33,598 bases of DNA from Prevotella sp. GTDB taxonomy: Bacteria; Bacteroidota; Bacteroidia; Bacteroidales; Bacteroidaceae. The DNA lies in assembly GCA_017483185.1 (NCBI GenBank), contig JAFULM010000052.1, forward strand, positions 1-33,598. Direction: 5' to 3'. The notes under the pieces are model-generated. The model made no database searches. It had not been told where the DNA came from and was given only the letters and a program-made list of their open reading frames with translations. The stretch's first letter is position 1. Every line of letters starts with the position of its first letter. The translations under genes and the position numbers were made by a program. Below, in pieces: positions 1-8,639 of this stretch.

Positions 1-26
1 GATAGCCTTTTGGTTTCCGGCATCAT
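1..26 (-). CDS. possible 5' end of a leftward gene, cut by the window edge
   Basis: Read on the minus strand, two adjacent ATG codons (26-24 and 23-21) open a frame without a stop for the eight codons available (MMPETKRL). A TATCTTTG promoter box on the same strand lies about 75 nt upstream (108-101), which is a normal leader length for this window. Too little sequence is present to recognise a product, and the frame could be chance. Confidence 0.25.
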
Positions 27-100
27 ATGTCGGACATGTGATACTATGCGCAGGATAAAAACAGTTAATTTTTATAAGTAATTGAATATTAACGGTTAAA

Positions 101-108
101 CAAAGATA
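101..108 (-). promoter_or_regulatory. leftward Bacteroidetes-type promoter (-7 box TATCTTTG)
   Basis: The minus strand reads TATCTTTG, matching TAnnTTTG. A perfect 7-bp inverted repeat (TATCCAA at 114-120, TTGGATA at 125-131, 4-nt loop) lies just upstream, between the -7 box and the expected -33 region, where an operator could sit. No clear -33 TTTG was found. It would serve the gene leaving the window on the left. Confidence 0.45.
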
Positions 109-270
109 AAACTTATCCAATTATTTGGATAGCAACATAGAGGGAGGGAGCTTGATATGTCCATGTCCCAAGTACACATCCCATCGTAGGGTCGCGACCC
201 GTCGCGACCGCCTCGTGGTTCATATATAATGACACACATATCTGACCTAACCGGGCATGTTAAACCACGA

Positions 271-577
271 GACAAGGCGGTCGCGACGGTTGGATGACCG
301 GCGTAGCGCATGACGGACGTCATGCCTTTGCGTACTCTTGTATGCGCGGTGGCGCCCTCTTTGTGTCTCTGCGTCTTTGCGTTGAAATATGTGGGGTTAT
401 GGTGACAAGGAGGCGGTCGCGACGGTTGGATGACCGGCGTAGCGCATGACGGACGTCATGCCTTTGCGTACTCTTGTATGCGCGGCGGCGCCCTCTTTGT
501 GTCTCTGCGTCTTTGCGTTGAAAAAATTCTTCCCCACGAGACAAGGAGGCGGTCGCGACAGGTCGCGACCCTACTTT
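271..577 (+). repeat. tandem repeat, 133-136 bp unit, two full units and a partial third
   Basis: Units begin with GACAAGG at 271, 404 and 540. Each holds a half copy of the GGCGGTCGCGAC palindrome, a small hairpin (GCATGAC, 4-nt loop, GTCATGC), and a tail reading TCTGCGTCTTTGCGTTGAAA. The third unit is cut short and becomes the right-hand double palindrome ending GGTCGCGACCCTAC. Copy 2 (22372-22497) has a single unit. The copy at the right window edge has at least two, so unit number varies between loci. Confidence 0.85.
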
Positions 578-797
578 GGTATTTTTATATTACAAAATCG
601 TGTTCGGAAAAACGCTCAAAGATTTGCTTCCGCATGACCAATAAGGGCCTTATTACATTCTGAAGAAGGTTGGGAAGCCGCAAGTCTCTCCCTTTTGGGG
701 AGCCGGAGGGGGCCATAAGGGCCTTACGGCTCCCAATTTTTGCAAAACTTCGCGAGTTTTTGATTGCCGTTTTTGACCCAAAAAGCACTCGTTTTCG

Positions 798-906
798 TGC
801 AATAGCGGCCCCGCGACCCTGCAACGGCGTGCCCGCCATGTTGCAACGGCGGCCCCGTTGCAATGCCGTAAGGGCCCCGTTGCAACCCCGCGGGGCCGCT
901 ATTGCA
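798..906 (+). repeat. GC-rich branched hairpin inside the long repeat
   Basis: Outer arms of 18 bp (798-815 and 889-906) are perfectly complementary (TGCAATAGCGGCCCCGCG). Inside is a 9-bp stem, TTGCAACGG with CCGTTGCAA and a 5-nt loop. The same design returns inverted in copy 2 near 21995-22105, while copy 3 (10790s-11100s) keeps the left arm and inner stem but replaces the right arm after CGCGGGGCC. It could be a DNA-level structure or a structured RNA; no promoter is assigned to it. Confidence 0.6.
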
Positions 907-1148
907 ACCTCACCGAGGCTCTATCGGAAAACCGAAAGGCTGTCGTGATTTTTAAACGCCTGAATATCAAGATGTTAAGAAAACAGTAAATATAAAGTCA
1001 TAAAATCGCCCGGATTTTGACCTTCGTGAGATTTGAAAATTTGGGAGCACGGGCGAAAAATTTTCAAAAGTGCCCCTGAATAACGGCCTAAAATTCAGAA
1101 AAAAGCGGACATCCGCCATCCGCCTCTTCCAACTTATCCGCCCTTTTC

Positions 1149-1180
1149 TTTGGTCATATCCGAAAATCTCCGTATTTTTG
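1149..1180 (+). promoter_or_regulatory. pepT promoter (TTTG-N20-TATTTTTG)
   Basis: TTTG at 1149-1152 and TATTTTTG at 1173-1180 are separated by 20 nt, a full match to the Bacteroidetes sigma-factor consensus. Transcription would start near 1185, giving a leader of about 35 nt. The promoter is outside the long repeat, which ends at 1110. Confidence 0.8.
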
Positions 1181-1220
1181 TAGAGATATCTTTATATAGC
1201 ATAAACAATCGACAAACGAT

Positions 1221-2447
1221 ATGGACATCACAGAAAGATTCTTAAACTACACCAAGTTTGACACACAGTCTGCCGAGGACAGCCAGAGCGTGCCCAGCAC
1301 GTCCAAACAGCTCGTCTTCGCCGAATATCTCCGCAAGGAGCTGGAGGCCGAGGGACTGGAGGATGTCGAACTGGACGACAAGGGCTACATCTACGCCACA
1401 CTGCCGTCGAACATCAAGGGCAAGGACGTGCCCACCATCGGATTTATCTCCCACTACGACACGAGCCCCGACTGCAGCGGCGCGGACATCAAGGCCCGCA
1501 TCGTCAAAGGCTATGACGGCGGAGACATCACACTGTCGGAGGGCATCGTCTCGTCGCCAAAGAAGTTTCCTGAACTGCTCAGCCACGTCGGCGAAGACCT
1601 CATCGTCACCGACGGTCACACCCTGCTCGGCGCGGACGACAAGGCGGGCATCGCCGAGATCATGCAGGCCGTATGCTGGCTGCGCGACCACAAGGAGGTG
1701 AAGCACGGCAAGATACGTGTCGCGTTCAATCCCGACGAGGAGATAGGCATGGGTGCCCACCACTTTGATGTGGAGAAGTTCGGATGCGAATGGGCCTACA
1801 CGATGGACGGCGGAGACGTCGGCGAGCTTGAGTTCGAAAACTTCAACGCGGCCGGAGCAAAGGTCACCATCAAGGGTATGAGCGTCCATCCGGGATATGC
1901 CAAGGACAAGATGGTCAATGCCAACCGCCTCGCGGCTGAGTTTGCGGCCATGCTGCCCGCCGACGAGACGCCGGAGACGACGGAAGGCTATCAGGGTTTC
2001 TACCACCTGCTGGGCATCAAGAGCAACATTGAGAACGCGACGATGTCGTATATCATACGCGATCACGACCGCCGGAAGTTTGAAGCACGCAAGGCGTTCT
2101 TCGCCGAGTGTGCCGAAAAGATGAACGAAAAGTATGGCGAGGGAACCGTCGTTGCCGACGTCCGCGACCAATACTACAACATGAAGGAGAAGATTGACCC
2201 GTGCATGCACGTCATCGACATCGTGCTGAAAGCCATGCAGGACTGCGGCGTCGCACCGAAAGTGAAGCCAATCCGAGGCGGTACGGACGGCGCGCAGCTG
2301 TCATTCAAGGGTCTACCCTGCCCCAACATCTTCGCCGGCGGTGTCAATTTCCACGGTCCTTACGAGTTTGTCAGCATCCAGTCGATGCAGAAGGCAATGG
2401 AGGTCATCGTGAGAATATGCGAACTGACGGCCGGATATAACGACTGA
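1221..2447 (+). CDS. pepT: peptidase T (tripeptide aminopeptidase)
   Basis: A 408-residue M20 family zinc peptidase of the same length as E. coli PepT, which removes the N-terminal residue from tripeptides in the cytoplasm. The expected two-zinc ligands are visible: H78 and D80 in SHYDT, D140 in GADDK, the catalytic E173 and E174 in PDEEIG, D196 in MDGGD and H378 in NFHGP. The lid (dimerisation) domain falls between about residues 205 and 320. The start ATG lies about 35 nt after a good promoter. It is a single-gene unit, divergent from whatever lies left of the window and convergent with the antiporter gene. Nothing is missing or truncated. Confidence 0.97.
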   Translation: MDITERFLNYTKFDTQSAEDSQSVPSTSKQLVFAEYLRKELEAEGLEDVELDDKGYIYATLPSNIKGKDVPTIGFISHYDTSPDCSGADIKARIVKGYDGGDITLSEGIVSSPKKFPELLSHVGEDLIVTDGHTLLGADDKAGIAEIMQAVCWLRDHKEVKHGKIRVAFNPDEEIGMGAHHFDVEKFGCEWAYTMDGGDVGELEFENFNAAGAKVTIKGMSVHPGYAKDKMVNANRLAAEFAAMLPADETPETTEGYQGFYHLLGIKSNIENATMSYIIRDHDRRKFEARKAFFAECAEKMNEKYGEGTVVADVRDQYYNMKEKIDPCMHVIDIVLKAMQDCGVAPKVKPIRGGTDGAQLSFKGLPCPNIFAGGVNFHGPYEFVSIQSMQKAMEVIVRICELTAGYND

Positions 2448-2472
2448 ATGACAAATATGTAAAACAAAAAAC

Positions 2473-2683
2473 GAGGGTGTGTCAAAAAGCAACGGAAATC
2501 TTTAAGTGGGGTAACCATAGTCCCCTCCTTTCGAAGGAGGGGTTAGGGGTGGTTAGTCATTCTCGTCATCAAAAGTAATGATTTACAGACTTTTATTGTC
2601 TAACCACCCCTAACCCCTCCTTCTAAAGGAGGGGACTATGGTTACCCCACTTAAAGGCTTCCGTTGCTTTTTGACACACCCTC
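2473..2683. repeat. 84-bp inverted repeat, MITE-like, between convergent genes
   Basis: Arms 2473-2556 and 2600-2683 pair at 81 of 84 positions around a 43-nt spacer. The ends read GAGGGTGTGTCAAAAAGC and its complement, resembling terminal inverted repeats of insertion sequences. Each arm contains its own small palindrome (CCCCTCCTT, 3 nt, AAGGAGGGG). No obvious target duplication is seen in the flanks. It separates the 3' ends of pepT and the antiporter gene and would form a strong hairpin in RNA from either direction, so it probably also acts as a bidirectional terminator. Confidence 0.85.
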
Positions 2684-2722
2684 ATAGTTCTTATCCTCAT
2701 CAGCGAGACTGATCATCGTCAA

Positions 2723-4981
2723 TCACTGTCCGAGACTCAGTCTGTCCAACGACTCTTCCTCGCCGACGACCCAGATGATGTCGCCTTTCTCAAAATGACG
2801 GGCGGGCTCGATTTGCGAAAGATTTTCTTCACCTTCCTCTATACCGACCACCATGCAGTTGTAGTCGCTGCGGATGCCGCTCTCCTGAAGCGTCTTGCCG
2901 ATGAAGGGACTGCTGCCCGTGATGACCATCTGACGGAGTTTCATCTCCCGCTTCTCAAATTCGGGATCGTCGCCATACACCTCTTCCCGCAAGGCGGCAT
3001 CCAGATTGGTCAGCTGGTCGTCGCTGCCGACCACGCGCACTCTGTCGCCGGGGAAGATGACCGAGCTGCCGTCGGGGATGTTCATGCGTCGGTTGGCACG
3101 CAGGATGCTGCTCACGTGGACTCCGAACTTCTGACGCAGACCGAGTTCGGCCAGCGTGCGGCCGGCCCACAACGAGCCGGCGGGGATGTCAAAATCGGCC
3201 AGATGGATGTCCCGGTCCAGCAGATGGCCCTCATACAGGGGACGTTTGCGACCACGCACCTGTGCCTCTATGTCACGCGAACGCAGGTTCTTGACGAACA
3301 GTCGCTCCAGACGTATGCTGCCATGCTTAAGCCGGCGGGACAGCACCATGCCGATCACGAGGGCCACGGCAATGGTTATCATCAGGGCGTTGGCAAAGCG
3401 GCTGAGATAGTTGCAGACGTAGAAGACGAACGAACAGGCTATCACCACACGCACGATAATCGTGAAGATGAGCGGCAGATGGTTGAGACGACTCTCCGCC
3501 CAAAGGGTCTTGAACTCCTCGCTGTGGTTCTTTTTCATCACCATCGCACGCAGAAACGGCGATATGAGCAACACCGTCAGAGCGCCGCAGACGAAGTTTG
3601 CCGTCCAGTGCCAGCCGACAAGGATATGGCGGATGAAGGGCAGAAAGACCGTCAGCATGACAAAGATGATGGCAATGGAAAGGATTGAGTAGATCACGAC
3701 GTTGACCGTCAGCTGCATGAGCAGGCTCTTCCATTTGTTCTTGGCCGAAGACGTGGAGGGATGGCTGAGCGTTATGTGGTTGAGGGCAACAATCACGCGG
3801 GACGGCAGACGACGTTCCATCATGGCATAGCAGGGCGTCGCGGCACGCATCATGTAGGGCGTGAGGAACGTCGTTATGACCGAAACGGCCACAACCACGG
3901 GATATAAGAAGTCGCTGATGACACCGAGGGACAGGCCGAGGGATGCTATGATGAACGCAAACTCACCTATCTGGGCCATCGAGAAGCCGCACTTCATGGC
4001 TGTCTTGAGCGGCTGGCCGCTGAGGAGATAACCGAACGAACCGAGCACGGCCTGCCCGACGAGTATCGTCAGGACGATTGCGACGACCGGCAGGGCATAT
4101 TCAACCAGTATGCGCGGCTCGACAAGCATGCCCACGGAGACGAAGAAGATGGCTCCGAAGAGGTTCTTGACCGGCTCGACGAGCTTTATTATCTTGTCCG
4201 CCTCAACCGTTTCTGCCAAGATGCTGCCCATGACAAAAGCGCCGAAAGCACTGCTGAAACCAACCCTCGTGGACACAACGGCCATCAGACAGCACAGTCC
4301 GAGCGAGACGATGAGCAGTGTCTCCTCATTGATGAGCTTGCGGACATTACGCAGGAACATGGGGATGAGGAAGATGCCGACGACAAACCAGAGTATCAGG
4401 AAGAAGGCGATGCTGAGCACACTGCGCAACATTTGGCCGCCGTCAGGACCGCTTCCGCCCGCGACGGCGGCGAGCATGACCATCATGACGATGGCGAGCA
4501 CATCCTCGAGGATGAGCACGCTCATCACCAGACCGGCGAAACGCTGCTGACGCAGGCCGAGATCGTCGAACGCTTTATATATAATGGTGGTGGAACTCAT
4601 GGCCAGCATGCCGCCGAGGAAGATGCAGTCCATCTGCCGCCAGCCGAACATCTTGCCGGCGGAGAAGCCCATCAGCATCATACAGAAGATGATGGTGCAG
4701 GCCGCAATGACCGGTGCCGCGCCCATCTTGATTATCTTTTTGAACGAGAAATCAAGGCCGAGGGAGAACAAAAGGAAGATAACGCCGATGTCAGCCCACG
4801 TCTTCACGTCGGCACTGTCCATCACCGACATCGTGTAAGGCATGTGAGGACTGACCAGAAAGCCCGCCACAATATAACCGAGGACGAGCGGTTGCTTGAG
4901 TTTTTTGAAGAGAAGGGTCACAGTCCCTGCCACGACAAGGATGAGGGCAAGGTCTTTCACGAGTTCCGGTAGCTCTGCCAT
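2723..4981 (-). CDS. CPA2-family cation/proton antiporter with two TrkA-C-like domains
   Basis: A 752-residue inner-membrane protein. The N-terminal part (about residues 1-400) has the repeated hydrophobic segments of Kef-type exchangers, including PLVLGYIVAGFLVSP (31-45), LILED with the acidic pair at 159-160, and the MAQIGEFAF segment. Further membrane segments follow to about residue 565. Two regulatory TrkA-C (RCK_C) domains occupy roughly 595-665 and 680-750. There is no NAD-binding TrkA-N domain, which separates it from classical KefB and KefC. The likely job is K+ or Na+ exchange for protons. The gene follows lptD by 46 AT-rich bases on the same strand, so the two may be cotranscribed. 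The transported ion cannot be read from the sequence. Confidence 0.9.
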   Translation of the reverse strand: MAELPELVKDLALILVVAGTVTLLFKKLKQPLVLGYIVAGFLVSPHMPYTMSVMDSADVKTWADIGVIFLLFSLGLDFSFKKIIKMGAAPVIAACTIIFCMMLMGFSAGKMFGWRQMDCIFLGGMLAMSSTTIIYKAFDDLGLRQQRFAGLVMSVLILEDVLAIVMMVMLAAVAGGSGPDGGQMLRSVLSIAFFLILWFVVGIFLIPMFLRNVRKLINEETLLIVSLGLCCLMAVVSTRVGFSSAFGAFVMGSILAETVEADKIIKLVEPVKNLFGAIFFVSVGMLVEPRILVEYALPVVAIVLTILVGQAVLGSFGYLLSGQPLKTAMKCGFSMAQIGEFAFIIASLGLSLGVISDFLYPVVVAVSVITTFLTPYMMRAATPCYAMMERRLPSRVIVALNHITLSHPSTSSAKNKWKSLLMQLTVNVVIYSILSIAIIFVMLTVFLPFIRHILVGWHWTANFVCGALTVLLISPFLRAMVMKKNHSEEFKTLWAESRLNHLPLIFTIIVRVVIACSFVFYVCNYLSRFANALMITIAVALVIGMVLSRRLKHGSIRLERLFVKNLRSRDIEAQVRGRKRPLYEGHLLDRDIHLADFDIPAGSLWAGRTLAELGLRQKFGVHVSSILRANRRMNIPDGSSVIFPGDRVRVVGSDDQLTNLDAALREEVYGDDPEFEKREMKLRQMVITGSSPFIGKTLQESGIRSDYNCMVVGIEEGEENLSQIEPARHFEKGDIIWVVGEEESLDRLSLGQ

Positions 4982-5027
4982 GCTTTATTTTTTAATTATT
5001 AATCCTTAATTATTAATTAAAATCCGT

Positions 5028-7943
5028 TTAGTACCATTGCACGGCGTTGCTGTAACTGCTTCGTTTGTCATACTTGAGCGCGTCGGTGAGTGTCGCTGCA
5101 TTGCACCGGAACGAGAAGTTATAGCTTGTGTAGGGCGAAAGCACAACAGAACAGGACATGTTGAAGCAATGCAAATCGCGCGAAAGTGAAGCCGTGGTCA
5201 TTGATATCTTCTTGTTTTCGAAGTCATAACCGGACGAGAAACTGATGTTCCAGCCGTCACTGATGCGCACATTTCCGCTGAAGTTGAGCGTCTGGGTGAT
5301 GCCGTAAGGATAGCGCATCTTGTTATAATTGAACGGAGCGCTCATGTCCTCGCGCATCGTGATGCCGTAGCCGAAACTGAGAGACCACGGCAGACTGAAC
5401 TTCATGTATCCGTCGTCGTCCGTCTCCGCCTTTCCCGCATTTTCCTTACGAGCTCCACGTTGTCCCTTCTGCATGGTGTCGTCCTCATTTGTCTCGCGCT
5501 CATATTCGTCCTCTTCGTCCTCCCGTTCGTCTTTATCATCATTCTTCTTGACCCGCTCTCCGCGCAGCCACTTGAAGAAGTTGCTCACCTTTGTGTTGTC
5601 CAACGTATAGGAAATGTTCTGCGACATGCCTTGGAAACGGCCGAACTTGCCCTGACTATAAAGCGTGGTATGCTCACTGAGGCGTGGCTTTCCGTTTTCA
5701 TCCAGTTCATAGGCGTATGTCGCGAAGACTGCACTCATGTTGAAAGTATAGTTTTTCGTCAACTTCAGGCGCAAGCGGGTGTTGAGGTCACTCCACGGAC
5801 GTATGTCCGTAGCCATGTTGTATGACATGCTGGCGCCCAGCTCGTCGATGATGCTTATCTTCCTTACACCAGAGCTGTCGCGGTCCGAACGCACCTTCAT
5901 CTCGATGTTGTTGGAGATGTCCACCGATATGCTTCCGGTCTTTCCGCGGCCCGGCACGCCATAGAGGCCGTTGGAGTAAGGCGAATATTCCACGAGAGAG
6001 ACATTGCCATTGGCGTCCGTGCGCTGGTAGGACTCGTAGTAACCGTAGCGCCGTGTGCTGAAGTCAGGGGCATAATTGAAGCTGACCTGCGGGGTGAAGA
6101 CGTGGCGGATGGCCACGATCTTGTCACCGAAAAGCTTCTTCCAAGGCACATACGTACCGTAGAGTTTGGTCGAAGCGCTGACGCTCATCGTCCAGTTGTA
6201 GATGTTGTAGAATCCGTCTATGGTGTCCGTGACCTCACGCTGGGCGTCTTCGTCCCACGAACGCATGATTTTGGTGGTGTACATGCGATCGGTGAAGTTG
6301 AAGGAAGGATTGATGTTCAGGTAATTAAATAAGGTAAAATTGGCACTGATTGGTATGCTGTGCTGCATGCCGTTGCGCCAGTCTCGCGTCAGACTGGAGT
6401 GCATGAGGAGATACTCCTTAGTGCTGATGGAGTTGCTGAGTTGTCCCGTGTAGGACATTGATATCTTCTCATACCACTTCTCCTTGCCCACCATAGCCTT
6501 GCGCTTGAAAGGATAGAAGCGGCTGACGGACACGTTGAGGTCAGGCAGTGTCATGGCGATGGTGGTGTCACGCATGTTCTGGTTGAGGTTGACCGTGGTG
6601 CTGAGGGTCAGTCCGATGCTCGAGAAAGTGTTGCTCATGCTCACCGACGACGTTCGCGTGCTCTGCGTATAGCTTTGCGGATTGTACATGCTGGTGAGGT
6701 TGTTGCGCTCATAGCTGCTCGTCGCGAAGTTGACACTGGCCGACAGCGAGCGGTAGGGATTGGCCTTGGCGTCCTGCCGGTGACTCCACTGTATCTTGAA
6801 GCTGGTCTGCTTCATGTAGTCCGGCATGTTCTTCTCGCCGTTGATTGTGTTCTGATAGCTGGCATAGAAGCTGCCGCTGTAACGGTAACGCTTGCGGTAA
6901 TTCGTTGCCGCAGAGAGTCCCCATGAGCCTTTGGTGTATATCTCACCGATGAGTTTGAGGTCCATCCGGTCGCTGATGGCAAAGTAGTATCCGCCGTCAC
7001 GCAGGTAAAATCCGCGCTCGGTCTCGTCTCCGTATGTCGGCATGATAAATCCGCTGGAGTAGCTTTTGGAGAACGGGAAGAAGCCGTAGGGTATGGCCAG
7101 CGGCAGCGGAACGTCGGCCACGACGAGATAGGCCGGCCCGAAGACGACGTCCTTGCCCGGCCGCATCTTCGCCCGTGAGAGGGCGATATAGAAGTCCGGG
7201 TGCGGACTGTCGCACGTGGTGTACTTTCCGTGCTGAAGGAAAATTTCGCCGTTGGAGTTTCGTTTGGACAGTTCGCTGGTCATGAAGCCGTCCTCCTGCT
7301 GCGTATATACGTCCTTGATAAGTCCCTTTTTGGTCTTGAAGTTGAACGACATCGTGTCATTCTCATACGTATCGTTGCCCATCTTGAATACCGGCAGACC
7401 ATACATGGCTCCCGTGGAGTCTTTAGCTCCGGTCGCATGGACAAGACTGCTGTCGAGACTCATGTTGATACGGTCGCTCACGAGGTCCATGTCTTCATAT
7501 ACGACATGCGAATTGCCGTAGAGATAAGCCTTTCCCGACTCCGACTCGAAGACGAGTGAGTCTTCCGCCGAATAGGTCACGGGGGCGTCGATACCGTTTT
7601 TCCTCTGACGGTTGGCACTGTCGAGAGCCAGCGAATCGTCGATGGCTTTATTATAATGGTATATGGCCAACTGCATGGAGTCCATCTTGGTCGTGTCCGG
7701 TCCGGCTGCGAGCGTGGACGCCAAGGAGTCGGCCGCGATGGTGTCACCCACCAAAGAGTCGGCCGTGATGACCGCAGAGTCTTTCCGGACCACCGTATCG
7801 GCGGGGATACTGTCAGCCTGAAGCGTGAGAGTATCGACATCGGAAGCACTCTTCACCATGCCGGAAAAGAGCGCAGGAGACACGTCCGCCCACACGAAAG
7901 CGAAGGCGAAAACGAGCAAAAATATCAATGTCTTTTTTCTCAC
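5028..7943 (-). CDS. lptD: LptD-like LPS-assembly outer membrane protein
   Basis: 971 residues from a GTG start. The N-terminus (VRKKTLIFLLVFAFAFVWA) is a clear signal peptide. A Ser/Asp-rich linker follows, then an OstA/LptA-like beta-jellyroll region (about residues 120-250), then a long C-terminal beta-barrel rich in alternating aromatic strands and ending in QWY. This is the architecture of Bacteroidetes LptD, which places lipopolysaccharide in the outer leaflet. A charged Asp/Glu/Lys stretch at about residues 793-846 interrupts the barrel and is probably a surface or periplasmic loop. An upstream in-frame GTG at 8096 overlaps the HD gene stop, but the 51 residues it would add do not look coding. 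A TAATTTTG box sits five bases before the chosen start. Confidence 0.88.
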   Translation of the reverse strand: MRKKTLIFLLVFAFAFVWADVSPALFSGMVKSASDVDTLTLQADSIPADTVVRKDSAVITADSLVGDTIAADSLASTLAAGPDTTKMDSMQLAIYHYNKAIDDSLALDSANRQRKNGIDAPVTYSAEDSLVFESESGKAYLYGNSHVVYEDMDLVSDRINMSLDSSLVHATGAKDSTGAMYGLPVFKMGNDTYENDTMSFNFKTKKGLIKDVYTQQEDGFMTSELSKRNSNGEIFLQHGKYTTCDSPHPDFYIALSRAKMRPGKDVVFGPAYLVVADVPLPLAIPYGFFPFSKSYSSGFIMPTYGDETERGFYLRDGGYYFAISDRMDLKLIGEIYTKGSWGLSAATNYRKRYRYSGSFYASYQNTINGEKNMPDYMKQTSFKIQWSHRQDAKANPYRSLSASVNFATSSYERNNLTSMYNPQSYTQSTRTSSVSMSNTFSSIGLTLSTTVNLNQNMRDTTIAMTLPDLNVSVSRFYPFKRKAMVGKEKWYEKISMSYTGQLSNSISTKEYLLMHSSLTRDWRNGMQHSIPISANFTLFNYLNINPSFNFTDRMYTTKIMRSWDEDAQREVTDTIDGFYNIYNWTMSVSASTKLYGTYVPWKKLFGDKIVAIRHVFTPQVSFNYAPDFSTRRYGYYESYQRTDANGNVSLVEYSPYSNGLYGVPGRGKTGSISVDISNNIEMKVRSDRDSSGVRKISIIDELGASMSYNMATDIRPWSDLNTRLRLKLTKNYTFNMSAVFATYAYELDENGKPRLSEHTTLYSQGKFGRFQGMSQNISYTLDNTKVSNFFKWLRGERVKKNDDKDEREDEEDEYERETNEDDTMQKGQRGARKENAGKAETDDDGYMKFSLPWSLSFGYGITMREDMSAPFNYNKMRYPYGITQTLNFSGNVRISDGWNISFSSGYDFENKKISMTTASLSRDLHCFNMSCSVVLSPYTSYNFSFRCNAATLTDALKYDKRSSYSNAVQWY

Positions 7944-7948
7944 GGCTG

Positions 7949-7956
7949 CAAAATTA
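7949..7956 (-). promoter_or_regulatory. TAATTTTG box directly before the lptD start
   Basis: The minus strand carries TAATTTTG followed by CAGCC and the GTG start at 7943. If this is the -7 box, transcription begins within a few bases of the start codon, giving a leaderless or nearly leaderless message. No strong TTTG -33 box was identified. The alternative is that lptD is only read through from the HD gene upstream. Confidence 0.45.
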
Positions 7957-8092
7957 CTTATAAAATAGTTAAAACCGTTCGGTTTTCGATAGTTTAACGT
8001 TAGGCGACGCCGTTTGTTTCGAATGTTTGCGGACAATCTCCCGATTGTCTGCAAGCACGACAGAACTCCGTCAACAAGCGAGTGGCGGTCCG

Positions 8093-8629
8093 TCACTCAA
8101 ACATCTCCGCCCAACCGAGAAATCGCTTCACACCGTCATCACCGAATTTTGCGAGGCTCCGCGTGGCCTCCTCAACCGTGCGAACGCGGTCAAGATGGGA
8201 TTTGGAGAAGAACTTGTCGGCGTAGCAGATGACCTGCTCCTCCATTGTCTCAGGCAGAAAGTCCCGGTGAGGTAGCGGAAGCGAGCGTTCCTCTATCGCC
8301 TTGCGTGTGATGCCGGTACCCGTGTGCCGTTCGCAGACGCGGGCATGACGCGGGTATCCCTCGGTCCGCAGCATCTCTGCTCCGATCACTCCGTGACGTA
8401 TGTAGGGTTCGGTTCCGAAACACTCGATGCCGGCGGCATCCGTCCGACAGACGCCGATGTCATGCAGCATGGCGGCTTCTTCGAGAAAGGTGCGGTCGAG
8501 CTGCAACTCCGGATGACGGTCGGCGATGAGCAGAGTGCGGTCGGCCACGGCCCGACTGTGGGTGAGGAGGATATGCCTCAAGGCATTGTCCTCGGGATAG
8601 TAGCGGTCTATTATCTTCTGATAGTCCAT
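8093..8629 (-). CDS. HD-domain (HDIG-type) phosphohydrolase-like protein
   Basis: A 178-residue protein built around one HD domain. The metal-binding pattern is present: H24, H56-D57 in MLHDIG, H79, H102 and D138. HDIG proteins are metal-dependent phosphohydrolases; the substrate of this one is not known to me. No signal peptide or membrane segment is seen, so it is probably cytoplasmic. Its stop overlaps a GTG codon (GTGA at 8096-8093) that opens the frame of the lptD gene downstream, so translational coupling is possible although the true lptD start is probably further in. Upstream lies the AAGGTCTTT repeat tract rather than a recognisable promoter. Confidence 0.8.
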   Translation of the reverse strand: MDYQKIIDRYYPEDNALRHILLTHSRAVADRTLLIADRHPELQLDRTFLEEAAMLHDIGVCRTDAAGIECFGTEPYIRHGVIGAEMLRTEGYPRHARVCERHTGTGITRKAIEERSLPLPHRDFLPETMEEQVICYADKFFSKSHLDRVRTVEEATRSLAKFGDDGVKRFLGWAEMFE

Positions 8630-8639
8630 GAAAAATGAT

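Larger units (their letters stand above)
136..1110 (+). repeat. long mosaic palindromic repeat, copy 1 (about 975 bp)
   Basis: Order of parts: a GGGAGGGAGCTTGATATGTC edge; a GTAGGGTCGCGACC double palindrome (186-218); a spacer; two tandem units of about 135 bp (271-539); the inverted partner palindrome (541-574); about 375 bp with nested GC-rich hairpins; and a tail ending in AAATTCAGAAAAAAGCGGAC. The inverted copy at 21791-22731 matches along almost the whole length. A partial copy (10792-11313) matches the second half and another (33184-33598) the first half. No transposase or convincing protein is encoded. The short frames inside follow the repeat and look accidental. The copy lies between a leftward promoter and pepT. 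Confidence 0.85.

Noticed and set aside
136-577. CRISPR array
   Set aside because: Repeat units are about 135 bp, contiguous and without unique spacers, and no cas genes are near.
96-948. Open frames of 60-100 codons inside the long repeats (for example 96-323, 670-948, and equivalents near 10963-11217, 21947-22141, 22359-22667)
   Set aside because: They recur only because the DNA repeat recurs, lie on both strands over palindromes, differ in length and ends between copies, and show no protein features.
1242-2210. Long antisense frame across pepT
   Set aside because: A shadow frame of a GC-rich gene; the sense strand has complete PepT catalytic motifs.
8094-8096. GTG at 8096 as the lptD start
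   Set aside because: It adds 51 residues without coding character before a clear signal peptide; kept only as an alternative because of the stop-start overlap.
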